This document shows, one piece after another, positions 17,546 to 26,918 of a stretch of DNA of 64,000 nt. The DNA is taken from assembly GCA_934153675.1 (NCBI GenBank), contig CAKPFG010000003.1, forward strand, positions 1-64,000, read 5' to 3'. Under the pieces are notes generated by a model. The model was given only the letters and a program-made list of their open reading frames with translations, had not been told where the DNA came from and ran no database searches. Origin of the DNA: an uncultured Bacilli bacterium (GTDB taxonomy: Bacteria; Bacillota_I; Bacilli_A; RF39; UBA660). Position numbers and translations under genes: made by a program. Every line of letters starts with the position of its first letter. Position 1 is the stretch's first letter.

Positions 17546-18400
17546 AAATTTTATTTTTTCAAAAGTAGCACTTGGATTTTTTCTTAATTTTCTTAAGGCT
17601 TTTTTTTCTTCATTTAAAATAATGCCAAGTTTAGTATGTAATATTTCTGATATTTGTCTATAGTTATAACAAATACCATCGTATAATCCAAATTTTCTCA
17701 TAATTACCTGATATTCCAAATCAGTTAGTTCTTCTTTTAAAATTACTATTAACTCTTCCTTTAATACTCTTTCTTCAATTAAATCTTCCAAATTAAAGTT
17801 ATCAGCTTTATCAACAGAAATTGTAGATAATAATTTAGTATTTTGTAAATTTCCTAAATTTTTAAGATAAATTATAGTATCTATGCTTGTATTAAGATCA
17901 CGAGCTAACATTTCATCAGTTATTTTTATATTAAAGCTTTCATACCTAGTTATCAATTTATTAAGTTTGTTCTTTAAAGAAAACATATATTTAGGAATTT
18001 TGATAATTTTTTGATTATTATAAAAATATTTATAAATATTTGATTTAATATGATAAGATGCATAAGTTGATAACTTATAACCAAGATCATAGTCAAATGT
18101 ATCAATAGCTTTTATCAAACCGATATTTCCTTCCTGTATAAGTGGAAGAAAGTATTGATTATCTATAGGGAAACTTCTTACTATAGATATAACAAGTCTC
18201 TGATTATGATTAATTAACATCTCTCTTGATTTAATATCTCCATTTTTATATTTATAAAATAACATTCTTTCTTCTTTATCAGTTAATAATCTGTATTTTC
18301 TTACATCCTTCATATACAAACTAATCGAATCGTTACTGTATGAACTATCATACTCCTCAAAAATAGTATCAAAATAGTCATCTTTATTATTTTTATCCAT
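17513..18400 (-). CDS. Sigma-70 family RNA polymerase sigma factor (alternative type)
   Basis: Directs RNA polymerase to promoters. 295 residues with region 1.2 (DSISLYMKDVRKYRLLT), region 2 (MLINHNQRLVISIV, PLIQEGNIGLIKAIDTFDY), region 3 and region 4 (VIMRKFGLYDGICYNYRQIS). Region 1.1 is absent. In region 2.3-2.4 the housekeeping pattern YATWWIRQAI is replaced by YASYHIKSNIYKYF, and the region 4 helix-turn-helix is unusual, so this is probably not the main sigma factor. GAGAGGGATACA precedes the ATG; own promoter at 18428-18456. What it controls is unknown. Confidence 0.88.
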   Translation of the reverse strand: MDKNNKDDYFDTIFEEYDSSYSNDSISLYMKDVRKYRLLTDKEERMLFYKYKNGDIKSREMLINHNQRLVISIVRSFPIDNQYFLPLIQEGNIGLIKAIDTFDYDLGYKLSTYASYHIKSNIYKYFYNNQKIIKIPKYMFSLKNKLNKLITRYESFNIKITDEMLARDLNTSIDTIIYLKNLGNLQNTKLLSTISVDKADNFNLEDLIEERVLKEELIVILKEELTDLEYQVIMRKFGLYDGICYNYRQISEILHTKLGIILNEEKKALRKLRKNPSATFEKIKFLKNTICGYRK

Positions 18401-18427
18401 TGTATCCCTCTCTTTTCTAGATATGAT

Positions 18428-18456
18428 ATATTATATCATTTTAAGTTATTTGTCAA
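18428..18456 (-). promoter_or_regulatory. Promoter of the sigma factor gene
   Basis: Minus strand TTGACA, 17 nt, TAATAT (a TATAAT at 15 nt overlaps it). Confidence 0.6.
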
Positions 18457-18485
18457 TTTCAACATCAATATTGATAGAATTTGTT

Positions 18486-18514
18486 AAAAAAAATACTATT
18501 TACAAGTATTTTTT
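18486..18514 (-). terminator. Terminator of the 20460-18518 unit
   Basis: AAAATACT and AGTATTTT pair around 7 nt on the minus strand and are followed by a T run, immediately after the stop at 18518. Confidence 0.7.
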
Positions 18515-18517
18515 AAA

Positions 18518-18796
18518 TTAAATCTTTTTATCTAAATATTGACCAATTAAATTCTTAGCATTTTCTAAATAAACAAGCAATGCTTCTAAATAATCATCTT
18601 CAGTATTACTTTTTTTGATATCTAATATTTCTTGACTTTTTAAATAACTCAAACTAATATTATCCATTTTTGCCATTTGCTCAAAAATAACTATCAACTC
18701 TTTTATAGAATTTAATATTTCTTCTCTTTTTTCTATCGTTGTTAATTTTTTAAATTCTAAAATATAATCATTAAATGTTTCATTAATATCAGACAT
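18518..18796 (-). CDS. 92-residue helical protein of unknown function
   Basis: No family recognised. The sequence is mostly predicted helix with many Glu/Lys/Leu/Ile (TTIEKREEILNSIKELIVIF, DYLEALLVYLENAKNLI), without signal peptide or membrane segment. Its start overlaps the stop of the 554-residue gene by one base (TAATG), so the two proteins are probably made in a fixed ratio and may form a complex; that is inference. Confidence 0.65.
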   Translation of the reverse strand: MSDINETFNDYILEFKKLTTIEKREEILNSIKELIVIFEQMAKMDNISLSYLKSQEILDIKKSNTEDDYLEALLVYLENAKNLIGQYLDKKI

Positions 18797-20460
18797 TAAT
18801 GTCTTCCTTTTGAATATAAACTTTCGATTTGATTATTTGTCATATTATCAAAATTTAAATATTCTGGGTTTAATTTTTTATTAAAGAATTTCCACAACGA
18901 ACTTTTCTTATTATATCTTTTTTTTGCTTCTTCTATATTTTTATTTTTTGTTTCCACATAACTTTCTACTTCTTCAATTGGAGAATTTGCTTTTTCATTT
19001 TCTATATATGAAGATGGACTATATATATCCACACCTTGAATATCTTTTGCATATCTATCAAAAGGCATAGATACACCAGATTTTTTCCATAATACATATA
19101 TATAACTAGCTAATTCATCTTTTAATCTTTCACATTCTATAATTTTGTCCATTTTATCACTTCCAGCATAAAAGGAAGTTAAAAATTTATAAAATGTTGC
19201 GCCGTAAGGAGGTAAATAGCCCTTATTTCTATCATATACTCTATTATAATGATCTTGTGCTTTTCCAAGGGAAACAAAATCTATTGTTTTTTCTAACAAG
19301 GCTATTTGTTGTTTATAAGAATCTATAATAGATACAACACTATTACTATTTTTTCTTTGTATATTTTCATCTATACCTTTTTTTAAATGAACATTTTCAT
19401 CTGTTTTCTGTTTCTCTTTATTTGGTATTTCCCTTTTAATTTCATCTTCCTTTTTAGCAACACTAACATTACTATTTACAATTTCACTAAAAATATCAGA
19501 TGAGCCTATTTTAATAATATATTTATTTAATTTATCATATATATTTATAATTTGCTTATGAGCCTTATTAACTTCTTGATCTATAATAGGATAATACTCA
19601 CTTACTTGCGTATCTTTAAAAGCTTCTTTAGTAACTATAAGTAATTGAATATCTTGATATATTTTTATTATTTCTTTTATATTAGAAACAATTTCAATAT
19701 ATTCATTTTCTGATATTTTTAATCTTTGTTCACCATGCAAATAATTAATTTTCTCTAATTTTTGATATACTTCTTTAAAAATTCGATCACTGCTTATATT
19801 CTCTGTTTGAAGTGGATCTATATTAATCTTTTTAGGCATATCTCTATTATCTTTTTTTCTATTATTTAAAATAATGTCGCTTAAATTATCAATATTTAAA
19901 GAAAGACCATTAAATGATACAGAATTGTATTTTTCTAAACTTGATAATATATCTTCGTTGAATGAAGAAATTAAAGAATCTTTTATATCATTCAAATTAT
20001 AACCATATTTTTCTACAAACATGCTAAGTGAAGTTATTTCAAAACCATCAATACTTTTTTCCACTTCAACTATAGTTCCAACATTTTTTTGAAAAAGATC
20101 ATCTATTTGATTTATTATATTTCTAACAAATGATTGATTTTTATAAACTTGATTATATATTGTATGTTTTAATTTACTATCACCAAGTATAGAAATACAT
20201 TGATAAAAAGCAGAATAAAGTATGCTAATATCACGTGCCTTATTATACTGATTAATTAATTGATTTAATTCCATTTTAAATGAAGAGGTTTTTGTTAATT
20301 TGTTTAATCTTACTTTTAAGGAATTAATACGATTATTATTTTTTTTAGGATCTAGTGCCTCTAAATTATATATTTCCTTTCTTATTTGATTAACTCCGTC
20401 TGTTATATTTATTTTATCTATTTGTTTGAATAATCTATCTACACCCATTTGCTCATTCAT
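18796..20460 (-). CDS. 554-residue helical protein of unknown function
   Basis: No family recognised. Almost entirely helical with heptad patterns across residues 20-320 (ISSDRIFKEVYQKLEKINYL, YIEIVSNIKEIIKIYQDIQL), a charged low-complexity linker around 340-370 (KREIPNKEKQKTDENVHLKK), a compact region at about 380-470 with a YLPPYGATFYKFLTSFYAG segment, and a Lys-rich tail. No membrane segment, so cytoplasmic. Driven by the promoter at 20489-20517; AGAGGAGATAAAT precedes the ATG. It is followed, one base overlapping, by the 92-residue gene. Confidence 0.7.
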   Translation of the reverse strand: MNEQMGVDRLFKQIDKINITDGVNQIRKEIYNLEALDPKKNNNRINSLKVRLNKLTKTSSFKMELNQLINQYNKARDISILYSAFYQCISILGDSKLKHTIYNQVYKNQSFVRNIINQIDDLFQKNVGTIVEVEKSIDGFEITSLSMFVEKYGYNLNDIKDSLISSFNEDILSSLEKYNSVSFNGLSLNIDNLSDIILNNRKKDNRDMPKKINIDPLQTENISSDRIFKEVYQKLEKINYLHGEQRLKISENEYIEIVSNIKEIIKIYQDIQLLIVTKEAFKDTQVSEYYPIIDQEVNKAHKQIINIYDKLNKYIIKIGSSDIFSEIVNSNVSVAKKEDEIKREIPNKEKQKTDENVHLKKGIDENIQRKNSNSVVSIIDSYKQQIALLEKTIDFVSLGKAQDHYNRVYDRNKGYLPPYGATFYKFLTSFYAGSDKMDKIIECERLKDELASYIYVLWKKSGVSMPFDRYAKDIQGVDIYSPSSYIENEKANSPIEEVESYVETKNKNIEEAKKRYNKKSSLWKFFNKKLNPEYLNFDNMTNNQIESLYSKGRH

Positions 20461-20488
20461 ATTTATCTCCTCTACTTATCTTATTTTT

Positions 20489-20517
20489 AGTATACTAAAA
20501 AAAAGAAAAAATGTAAA
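20489..20517 (-). promoter_or_regulatory. Promoter of the 554/92-residue gene pair
   Basis: Minus strand TTTACA, 17 nt, TATACT. Confidence 0.6.
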
Positions 20518-20610
20518 TACTAAAAATATTCTCTGTTAACCCTTTTTAAAAAAAATAGAAATTAATGATTAATATCAATAATTTCCACAGTCAAAACAAA
20601 ACATTTAAAT

Positions 20611-21318
20611 TTAATCAATTAATATTTTTTCTAATTCTTTCAATCTATCTTTATTCATCTCTTCAACATTACTTAAACGATATTTTATATTTAAACTTTC
20701 ATATTTTTTAATACCCATAGTATGATATGGAAGAAGTTCTACTTTTTCAACATTTTTTATTTTAGAAATATATTTTTTCAACTTTTTTACATAATCCTGA
20801 TTGTCATTTATAGTTGGCACAATTACTTGACGCAGCCACAATTTTTTTTGCATTTTCTCTACTCTTTTTAAAAAATAGTTAAAATCTTCCATATCTTTAC
20901 CGGTTATCTTTTTATAATTATTTGGATCAATTGCCTTTATGTCTAATATTATTAAATCAGTATACTTTAAGATATCATCTAAATATTTTTTATCATAACC
21001 TACTCCAGATGTATCTAAACAAGTATGTATAAAGGCTTTTTTACATTTTTTTAAAATATCTAAAGTAAATTCAGATTGATAAAGAGGTTCCCCACCTGAC
21101 AATGTTATTCCCCCATTATCCTCAATATAACTGCGATATTTTCTTACAGTATCTACTATTTCTTTTGATGTTGTTAGATAATTTTTTTCTTTTTCCCAAG
21201 TATCTGGATTATGACAAAACAAACACCTTAAAGGACATCCTTGCATAAATACAACTATTCTAATCCCTGGGCCATCTAAAAGACCCATTGTCTCTATTGA
21301 ATGTATATAACCTTTCAT
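20611..21318 (-). CDS. pflA: Pyruvate formate-lyase activating enzyme
   Basis: Radical-SAM enzyme that installs the glycyl radical on PflB. Cluster motif CPLRCLFCHNPDTW (CX3CX2C) near residue 28, preceded by GPGIRIVVFMQG; SAM-binding GGEPLYQ near 76. 235 residues is standard. The start overlaps the pflB stop by 4 nt, so it is translationally coupled to its target. A different, shorter activase (nrdG) serves NrdD. Confidence 0.96.
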   Translation of the reverse strand: MKGYIHSIETMGLLDGPGIRIVVFMQGCPLRCLFCHNPDTWEKEKNYLTTSKEIVDTVRKYRSYIEDNGGITLSGGEPLYQSEFTLDILKKCKKAFIHTCLDTSGVGYDKKYLDDILKYTDLIILDIKAIDPNNYKKITGKDMEDFNYFLKRVEKMQKKLWLRQVIVPTINDNQDYVKKLKKYISKIKNVEKVELLPYHTMGIKKYESLNIKYRLSNVEEMNKDRLKELEKILID

Positions 21319-23534
21319 AAACTTCCATGGAAAGTTCTCGAAATAACTTCTTCCTGTTGTTTTTTAGTTAATTTATTAAAATTAACCGCATATCCCGATA
21401 CCCTAATTGTCAAATTTGGATATTTATTAGGATTATTCATAGCATCCACTAACATTTGTTTATCTAGTACATTAACATTTAAATGATGCCCACCTTGTTT
21501 AAAGTAACCATCTAATATTTGTACTAAATTGCTCTCTCGTGCCTCTTTAGGTCCTAATGTTTCTGGAGTAATACAAAATGTGTTAGAAATACCATCTAAG
21601 CATACTTTATATGGAATTTTAGCAACACTCGATAACGATGCTAAAGCGCCACTTTTATCAGCACCTTGTGTAGGATTAGCACCTGGTGCAAATGGAATTT
21701 TTTCGCTTCTTCCATCTGGTGTTGCACCAGTATTATTACCATAAACAACATTTGAAGTAATTGTTAAAATAGAAAGTGTATGTGATGCATTTCGATAAAG
21801 AGGATATCTTTTTAGTTCATGATAAAATTTTGTAACAATTTTTACTGCTATATCATCAACCCGATCATCATTATTTCCATAACGAGGATAATCGGTTTCA
21901 TTATCAAATGATGTTGTTATGCCTCTTTCATCCCTTTTTACACGAACATTCCCATATTTTATAGCTGAAAGAGAATCCGCAACAATAGATAGCCCAGCAA
22001 CACCAAAGGCCATTACTCTATTAACAATTGTATCATGTAATGCCATTTGTATTGATTCATAAGCATATTTATCATGCATATAATGAATAATATTTAATGC
22101 ATCTACATATGTCTTAGCTAATTTTCGAAGTACTTTACTATATAATTTCAATACTTCATCATAATCTAAATATTCACCTTCAATTTGTTCTATATCATCA
22201 ATAACTAAATCTCCACTTATTTCGTCTCTTCCGCCATTTAATGCATATAATAAGGCCTTAGCCAAATTAACACGAGCTCCGAAAAATTGCATTTGTTTAC
22301 CAATTACCATTGCAGAAACACAACAAGCAATTGCATAATCAGAACCATATATAGAACGCATTAAATCGTCATTTTCAAATTGAATTGTGTGAGTTGTTAT
22401 TGACATTTTGGAAGTGTACTTTTTAAAATTATCTGGTAACTTAGTACTCCATAAAATTGTTAAATTAGGCTCTGGTGCAGGTCCTATATTATTTAATGAA
22501 TTTAAAATACGATAAGATGTTTTAGTAACTAATGATTTTTCATCATTAAGCATACCACCAATAGATTCTGTAACCCAAGTAGGATCCCCTGCAAACAAGG
22601 CATCATACTCAGGGGTTCTAAGATGACGAACTAATCTTAATTTTATTACAAATTGATCTATCAACTCTTGTGCTTCAATTTCTGTTAAAATACCCCTTTT
22701 AATATCTCTTTGTATATAAATATCTAAAAAAGCTGTATTTCTACCTATACTTGTTGCTGCACCATTATTTTGTTTAACACTAGCTAAATATGCAAAATAT
22801 AACCACTGAACTGCTTCTTTTGCATTACTGGCAGGTTTTGTTATATCATAACCATAACGAGAGGCCATTTTAACGGTTTGTTTTAATGCCTTAATTTGTT
22901 CACTAACTTCTTCTCTTAATCTTATAGTGGTATTATTAATAGTATCAGACAGTTTATCTAGGTCAAATTCCTTTTTCTCTATTAAATAATTTGCCCCATA
23001 AAGAGCCATACGACGATAATCACCAATAATTCTACCACGACCATATGCATCAGGCAAACCAGTAATTAAGTGATTAGTTCTAGCCTTTCTTATATCTTTT
23101 GTATAAACATCAAAAACCCCATCATTATGTGTTTTTCTATATTCACTAAATTTTAAATAAATATCTTTATCCATTCTAAACCCATATGCTTCTAAAGATT
23201 TTTTTACCATTCTAAGGCCACCATAAGGATTTATAATTCTTTTTAACGGTTCATCAGTTTGCAAACCTACTATAACTTCATTTTTTCGATCTATATATCC
23301 TGTTGAAAAATTGTCAATACCGGCTATAATATCTGTTTCAACATCTAAAACACCACTTATAGCTTCTTTTTTAAGTAAATTTTCGCATTTTTTCCAAACC
23401 TTACTTGTTTTATTACTAATTCCAGTCAAAAATGAATCATCCCCCAAATATTCTTCATAATTCATTTCAATAAAATTCGCAACGTCTATATTTTTTTGCC
23501 ACTTTACGCCTCTAAATCCTTCCCATTCTTTCAT
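21315..23534 (-). CDS. pflB: Formate C-acetyltransferase (pyruvate formate-lyase)
   Basis: Converts pyruvate and CoA to acetyl-CoA and formate by glycyl-radical chemistry in the cytosol. The adjacent catalytic cysteines are in AIACCVSAM (about residue 395), and the radical glycine is in the C-terminal IRVSGYAVNF. 739 residues, standard for true PFL. The ATG overlaps the ligA stop as ATGA and its ribosome site GGAGGT is formed by the last ligA codons. No separate promoter or Fnr-like palindrome is visible immediately upstream, since ligA coding sequence fills the space. Formate made here is also the reductant expected for NrdD. Confidence 0.97.
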   Translation of the reverse strand: MKEWEGFRGVKWQKNIDVANFIEMNYEEYLGDDSFLTGISNKTSKVWKKCENLLKKEAISGVLDVETDIIAGIDNFSTGYIDRKNEVIVGLQTDEPLKRIINPYGGLRMVKKSLEAYGFRMDKDIYLKFSEYRKTHNDGVFDVYTKDIRKARTNHLITGLPDAYGRGRIIGDYRRMALYGANYLIEKKEFDLDKLSDTINNTTIRLREEVSEQIKALKQTVKMASRYGYDITKPASNAKEAVQWLYFAYLASVKQNNGAATSIGRNTAFLDIYIQRDIKRGILTEIEAQELIDQFVIKLRLVRHLRTPEYDALFAGDPTWVTESIGGMLNDEKSLVTKTSYRILNSLNNIGPAPEPNLTILWSTKLPDNFKKYTSKMSITTHTIQFENDDLMRSIYGSDYAIACCVSAMVIGKQMQFFGARVNLAKALLYALNGGRDEISGDLVIDDIEQIEGEYLDYDEVLKLYSKVLRKLAKTYVDALNIIHYMHDKYAYESIQMALHDTIVNRVMAFGVAGLSIVADSLSAIKYGNVRVKRDERGITTSFDNETDYPRYGNNDDRVDDIAVKIVTKFYHELKRYPLYRNASHTLSILTITSNVVYGNNTGATPDGRSEKIPFAPGANPTQGADKSGALASLSSVAKIPYKVCLDGISNTFCITPETLGPKEARESNLVQILDGYFKQGGHHLNVNVLDKQMLVDAMNNPNKYPNLTIRVSGYAVNFNKLTKKQQEEVISRTFHGSL

Positions 23535-25507
23535 ATATTACCTCCTATATTTTTTAAAAATTCATCTTCATTCCAAATTGGAACACCTAATTTTATTGCT
23601 TTTTCATATTTACTACCTGGAGATGTGCCAACAATTAAAGCATCAGTATTTTTACTAACACTGCTAGTAACATCTCCTCCATTTTCAATAATTAATCGTT
23701 TAGCTTCATCTCTTGAAATACTTAAAGTACCAGTCAAAACAAATGTCTTATTTTCTATTAATTCATTTGTTCTAATTTTTGATTTTATATATTTCATATT
23801 AACACCAAACTTTTTTAATTCACTTATTAAAAATTCATTTTCAGCAAAATACTCTTTAACACTTTTAGCAATAACCTTTCCTATATCAGGAATATTTGTT
23901 AACTCTGACAAAGATGCTTGTATTATATTATCTATATCATTATAGTAACTTGCTAAAATTAAAGCTGTCTTTTTACCAACGTGTCTAATTCCTAATCCAA
24001 ATAATAATCGTTCTAATGAATTATTTTTACTATTCTCAATAGAGAATAGTAAATTATCAATACTTTTTTTACCAAAACCTTCCAGTTCTTGCAATTGTTC
24101 TTTATAATATTTTAAACGATAAAAATCAGAAATATTTTTTAAATAACCATAATTATAAAAATCTTCAACTATTGCTTCTCCAAATCCTTCTATATACATA
24201 GCATCACGACCAACAAAATGTATAAGTCCTTCTATTTTTCTAGCATCACAATTTTTATTTACACAAAAATAAGCCTTTTCCTTTTCTTTCTTTTCCAACT
24301 TGCTTCCACAGATTGGACAGTTACTAATCATTTGAAATGGCACTGTTTCCGTTCTTCTTTCCTTTATAACATCTACTACCTCAGGAATTATATCTCCAGC
24401 TTTTCGAATTGAAACTATATCATTAATTCTAATATCTTTTTCCCTAATATAATCTTCATTATTTAATGTTGCAGATCTAACTACACTTCCTTGAATACGT
24501 ACCGGAGATAAATCTGCACGTGGAGTTATTTTACCAGTTCTCCCTACACAAAATTCAATATTCTCAATTCTCGTTAATACTTTTAAAGCAGGAAATTTAT
24601 AAGCAATAGCCCATTTGGGAACCTTCACTGTAAAGCCAAGTTTTTCTTGATCAGAAAAATTATTAACTTTTATTACTATACCATCTATATCATAAGGAAG
24701 AGTATCTCTTTTAACCGTATACTCTTGAATATATTTTTCCAAATCAGAAATGGAATTGATTTTTCTGATATTATCATTTACAGTAAAACCTAAATCACTC
24801 ATGAATTTTAAAGCATCTTCTTGACTTTTTATATTATATTTACTAGCGTTTGGTAAATGATAAATAAAAGTTGATAAATTTCTTTTACTAGCTATCTTAC
24901 TATCAAGTTGTCTTACAGAACCAGCAGCCGCATTTCTTGGATTTGCAAACAATGCCTCTCCTGTTATTTTCCTTTGTTCATTCAATTTTTCAAAGGAAAT
25001 TTTAGGCATGTATATTTCACCACGAACTTCAATATCAATATCTTTTAAAAGTGACAAAGGAACATTTTTTATAGTACGAACATTATGAGTAATATCCTCA
25101 CCTACTACGCCATCTCCTCTTGTTGCTGCTCTTACTAATTTACCTTTTTCATAAATTAAAGAAACAGAAAGGCCATCTATTTTAAGTTCACATATATATG
25201 AAGGATTTAATATCTTTTTTTTTACTTTTAAATCAAATTCCTTAATTTCTTCTAAATTAAAAACATCAGCCAATGACATCATAGGAACTGAATGCTTGAC
25301 CTTTTTAAAATTACTTATTACCTCACCACCAATTTTTAAAGTTGGGGAGTCATTTCTAACCAAATTAGGATATTTTGTTTCCAATTTAATTAATTCATCC
25401 ATCATATCATCATATTCTTGGTCAGTAATTGATGGATTATCATTAGTATAATACTCATAACTAGCCTTAGATAATGCATCTACCAGCTCATCAATTCGCT
25501 TTTTCAT
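23531..25507 (-). CDS. ligA: NAD-dependent DNA ligase
   Basis: Seals nicks during replication and repair with NAD as cofactor. Domain Ia (YYTNDNPSITDQEYD), adenylation domain with the nucleotide-accepting Lys in CELKIDGLSVSL (about residue 110), OB domain, a zinc finger with four Cys (CPICGSKL, CVNKNC), helix-hairpin-helix repeats (EGFGKKSIDNL, IPDIGKVIAKSV) and a C-terminal BRCT domain (FVLTGTLSISRDEAKRLI). 658 residues, full length. Has an extended -10 promoter at 25523-25531. Unusually it runs straight into pflB-pflA with a 4-nt overlap. Confidence 0.97.
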   Translation of the reverse strand: MKKRIDELVDALSKASYEYYTNDNPSITDQEYDDMMDELIKLETKYPNLVRNDSPTLKIGGEVISNFKKVKHSVPMMSLADVFNLEEIKEFDLKVKKKILNPSYICELKIDGLSVSLIYEKGKLVRAATRGDGVVGEDITHNVRTIKNVPLSLLKDIDIEVRGEIYMPKISFEKLNEQRKITGEALFANPRNAAAGSVRQLDSKIASKRNLSTFIYHLPNASKYNIKSQEDALKFMSDLGFTVNDNIRKINSISDLEKYIQEYTVKRDTLPYDIDGIVIKVNNFSDQEKLGFTVKVPKWAIAYKFPALKVLTRIENIEFCVGRTGKITPRADLSPVRIQGSVVRSATLNNEDYIREKDIRINDIVSIRKAGDIIPEVVDVIKERRTETVPFQMISNCPICGSKLEKKEKEKAYFCVNKNCDARKIEGLIHFVGRDAMYIEGFGEAIVEDFYNYGYLKNISDFYRLKYYKEQLQELEGFGKKSIDNLLFSIENSKNNSLERLLFGLGIRHVGKKTALILASYYNDIDNIIQASLSELTNIPDIGKVIAKSVKEYFAENEFLISELKKFGVNMKYIKSKIRTNELIENKTFVLTGTLSISRDEAKRLIIENGGDVTSSVSKNTDALIVGTSPGSKYEKAIKLGVPIWNEDEFLKNIGGNI

Positions 25508-25522
25508 ACTATCACCAACTTA

Positions 25523-25531
25523 ATTATAACA
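25523..25531 (-). promoter_or_regulatory. Extended -10 promoter of ligA-pflB-pflA
   Basis: Minus strand TGTTATAAT without a good -35 at 17 nt. It is one of several copies of GTGTTATAAT in the window. Confidence 0.45.
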
Positions 25532-25596
25532 CAACAAGTATTATTTTTATATCAAATTTTAGTGAAAATTTTAATATTTTAAACAATTTCTGAATA

Positions 25597-25621
25597 ATAA
25601 AAAAAGGATATAATCCTTCTT
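25597..25621 (-). terminator. Terminator downstream of tyrS
   Basis: AAGGAT and ATCCTT pair around three bases on the minus strand and are followed by a T run; it ends the T-box controlled unit. Confidence 0.6.
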
Positions 25622-25691
25622 ATAATAATTTAAAAATGGCATGTTACTTTTATTTTAACAAAAAATAATATAATTAATTTATATGAAAATT

Positions 25692-26918
25692 TTATTCATA
25701 AATTCCCATATAATATTTTTTCTTTCCCCTCCTTATTACAACTACTTTGTCATAAAGAGCAATTTCTTTAGTTATTATAAAATTTTCATCAGTTACTTTC
25801 TTACCATTAATACTAATAGAATTACCTTTAATAAATTCACGAGCCTCACGTTTAGATTTAGCAATTTTATTATTTACTAAAACATCTACAATATTTAAAT
25901 CTTCAAGCTTAAAACTATCAATATTTTTAAGAGCAATCATAAGTTCATCTAATGTTAACTTTTCTAAATCACCATTAAATAAATATTCACTTATCTCTAA
26001 AGCATGTTTGTAACTTTCCTCCCCGTGTAAATCCGTTATAATTTCTTTTGCTAATGCTTTGTGAGCTTTCCTTAAATGTGGATTTTCCCTATTACTTATT
26101 TCCAAACTTTCTATTTGTTCTTTCGTTAAAAAAGTAAATACTTTTAAATATTCGATAACCTTAGAATCATCTGTATTAATTAAATATTGATACAATTCAT
26201 AAGATGATGTTTTCTTTTCATCTAACCACAAAGCATTGCCTTCACTTTTTCCAAACTTTTTACCATTAGCATCTAATATTAAAGGCATTGTAAAAGCGTA
26301 TGCTTCCTTATTTAATTTCTTTTTAATAAGTTCTAATCCAGTTGTAATATTTCCCCATTGATCAGATCCTGCAGCTTGCATTACACAATTTTTTTCCTTA
26401 TATAAATGTAGAAAATCATAACCCTGAATTAAAGTATAAGCAAATTCTGCAAACGTTATGCCAGTTGATAAACGTCTATTTATAATATCTTTATCAAGCA
26501 TGTAATTTACATTAATATATTTACCAACTTCTCTTAAAAAATCCGTTATATTTAGTTTACTAATCCAATCATTATTATTAACAATTAAAACATTACCATC
26601 AAACAAATTACTTACTTGTTTGGTAATACCATCTAAATTTTTTTCCAATATATCTTTTTTTATTATTTCTCTTTCACTACTAGGTCTTGGATCCCCTATA
26701 AGTCCTGTTGCTCCTCCTACTAATAAAATAGGTTTATTTCCATATTTTGCCAATCTTTTAGCAGTTACTAATGAAGAATAATGCCCTAAATGTAAACTAT
26801 CAGCAGTTGGATCAGTACCCCAATAAAAAGTAAAATGACCACTATTCATTTTTTCTTCTAAATTACCAGCGGTATCTTTTATAAGACCTCGCCACTTTAA
26901 ATCCTCGTATAATTTCAT
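25692..26918 (-). CDS. tyrS: Tyrosine--tRNA ligase
   Basis: Class I synthetase charging tRNA-Tyr. Nucleotide motif as DSLHLGHYSSL (about residue 38), tyrosine-binding YTLIQGYDFLHLY, catalytic loop KFGKSEGN (about residue 230, the KMSKS equivalent), and a C-terminal S4 RNA-binding domain (VNNKIAKSKREAREFI onward). 408 residues, the bacterial TyrRS length. Its ATG overlaps the deoC stop by 4 nt. The T-box at 28190-28376 places it under control of uncharged tRNA-Tyr. Confidence 0.97.
   Translation of the reverse strand: MKLYEDLKWRGLIKDTAGNLEEKMNSGHFTFYWGTDPTADSLHLGHYSSLVTAKRLAKYGNKPILLVGGATGLIGDPRPSSEREIIKKDILEKNLDGITKQVSNLFDGNVLIVNNNDWISKLNITDFLREVGKYINVNYMLDKDIINRRLSTGITFAEFAYTLIQGYDFLHLYKEKNCVMQAAGSDQWGNITTGLELIKKKLNKEAYAFTMPLILDANGKKFGKSEGNALWLDEKKTSSYELYQYLINTDDSKVIEYLKVFTFLTKEQIESLEISNRENPHLRKAHKALAKEIITDLHGEESYKHALEISEYLFNGDLEKLTLDELMIALKNIDSFKLEDLNIVDVLVNNKIAKSKREAREFIKGNSISINGKKVTDENFIITKEIALYDKVVVIRRGKKKYYMGIYE

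Noticed and set aside
23496..23945. 149-residue plus-strand frame across the ligA/pflB junction
   Set aside because: It is opposite the BRCT domain of ligA and the start of pflB, and has no ribosome site.
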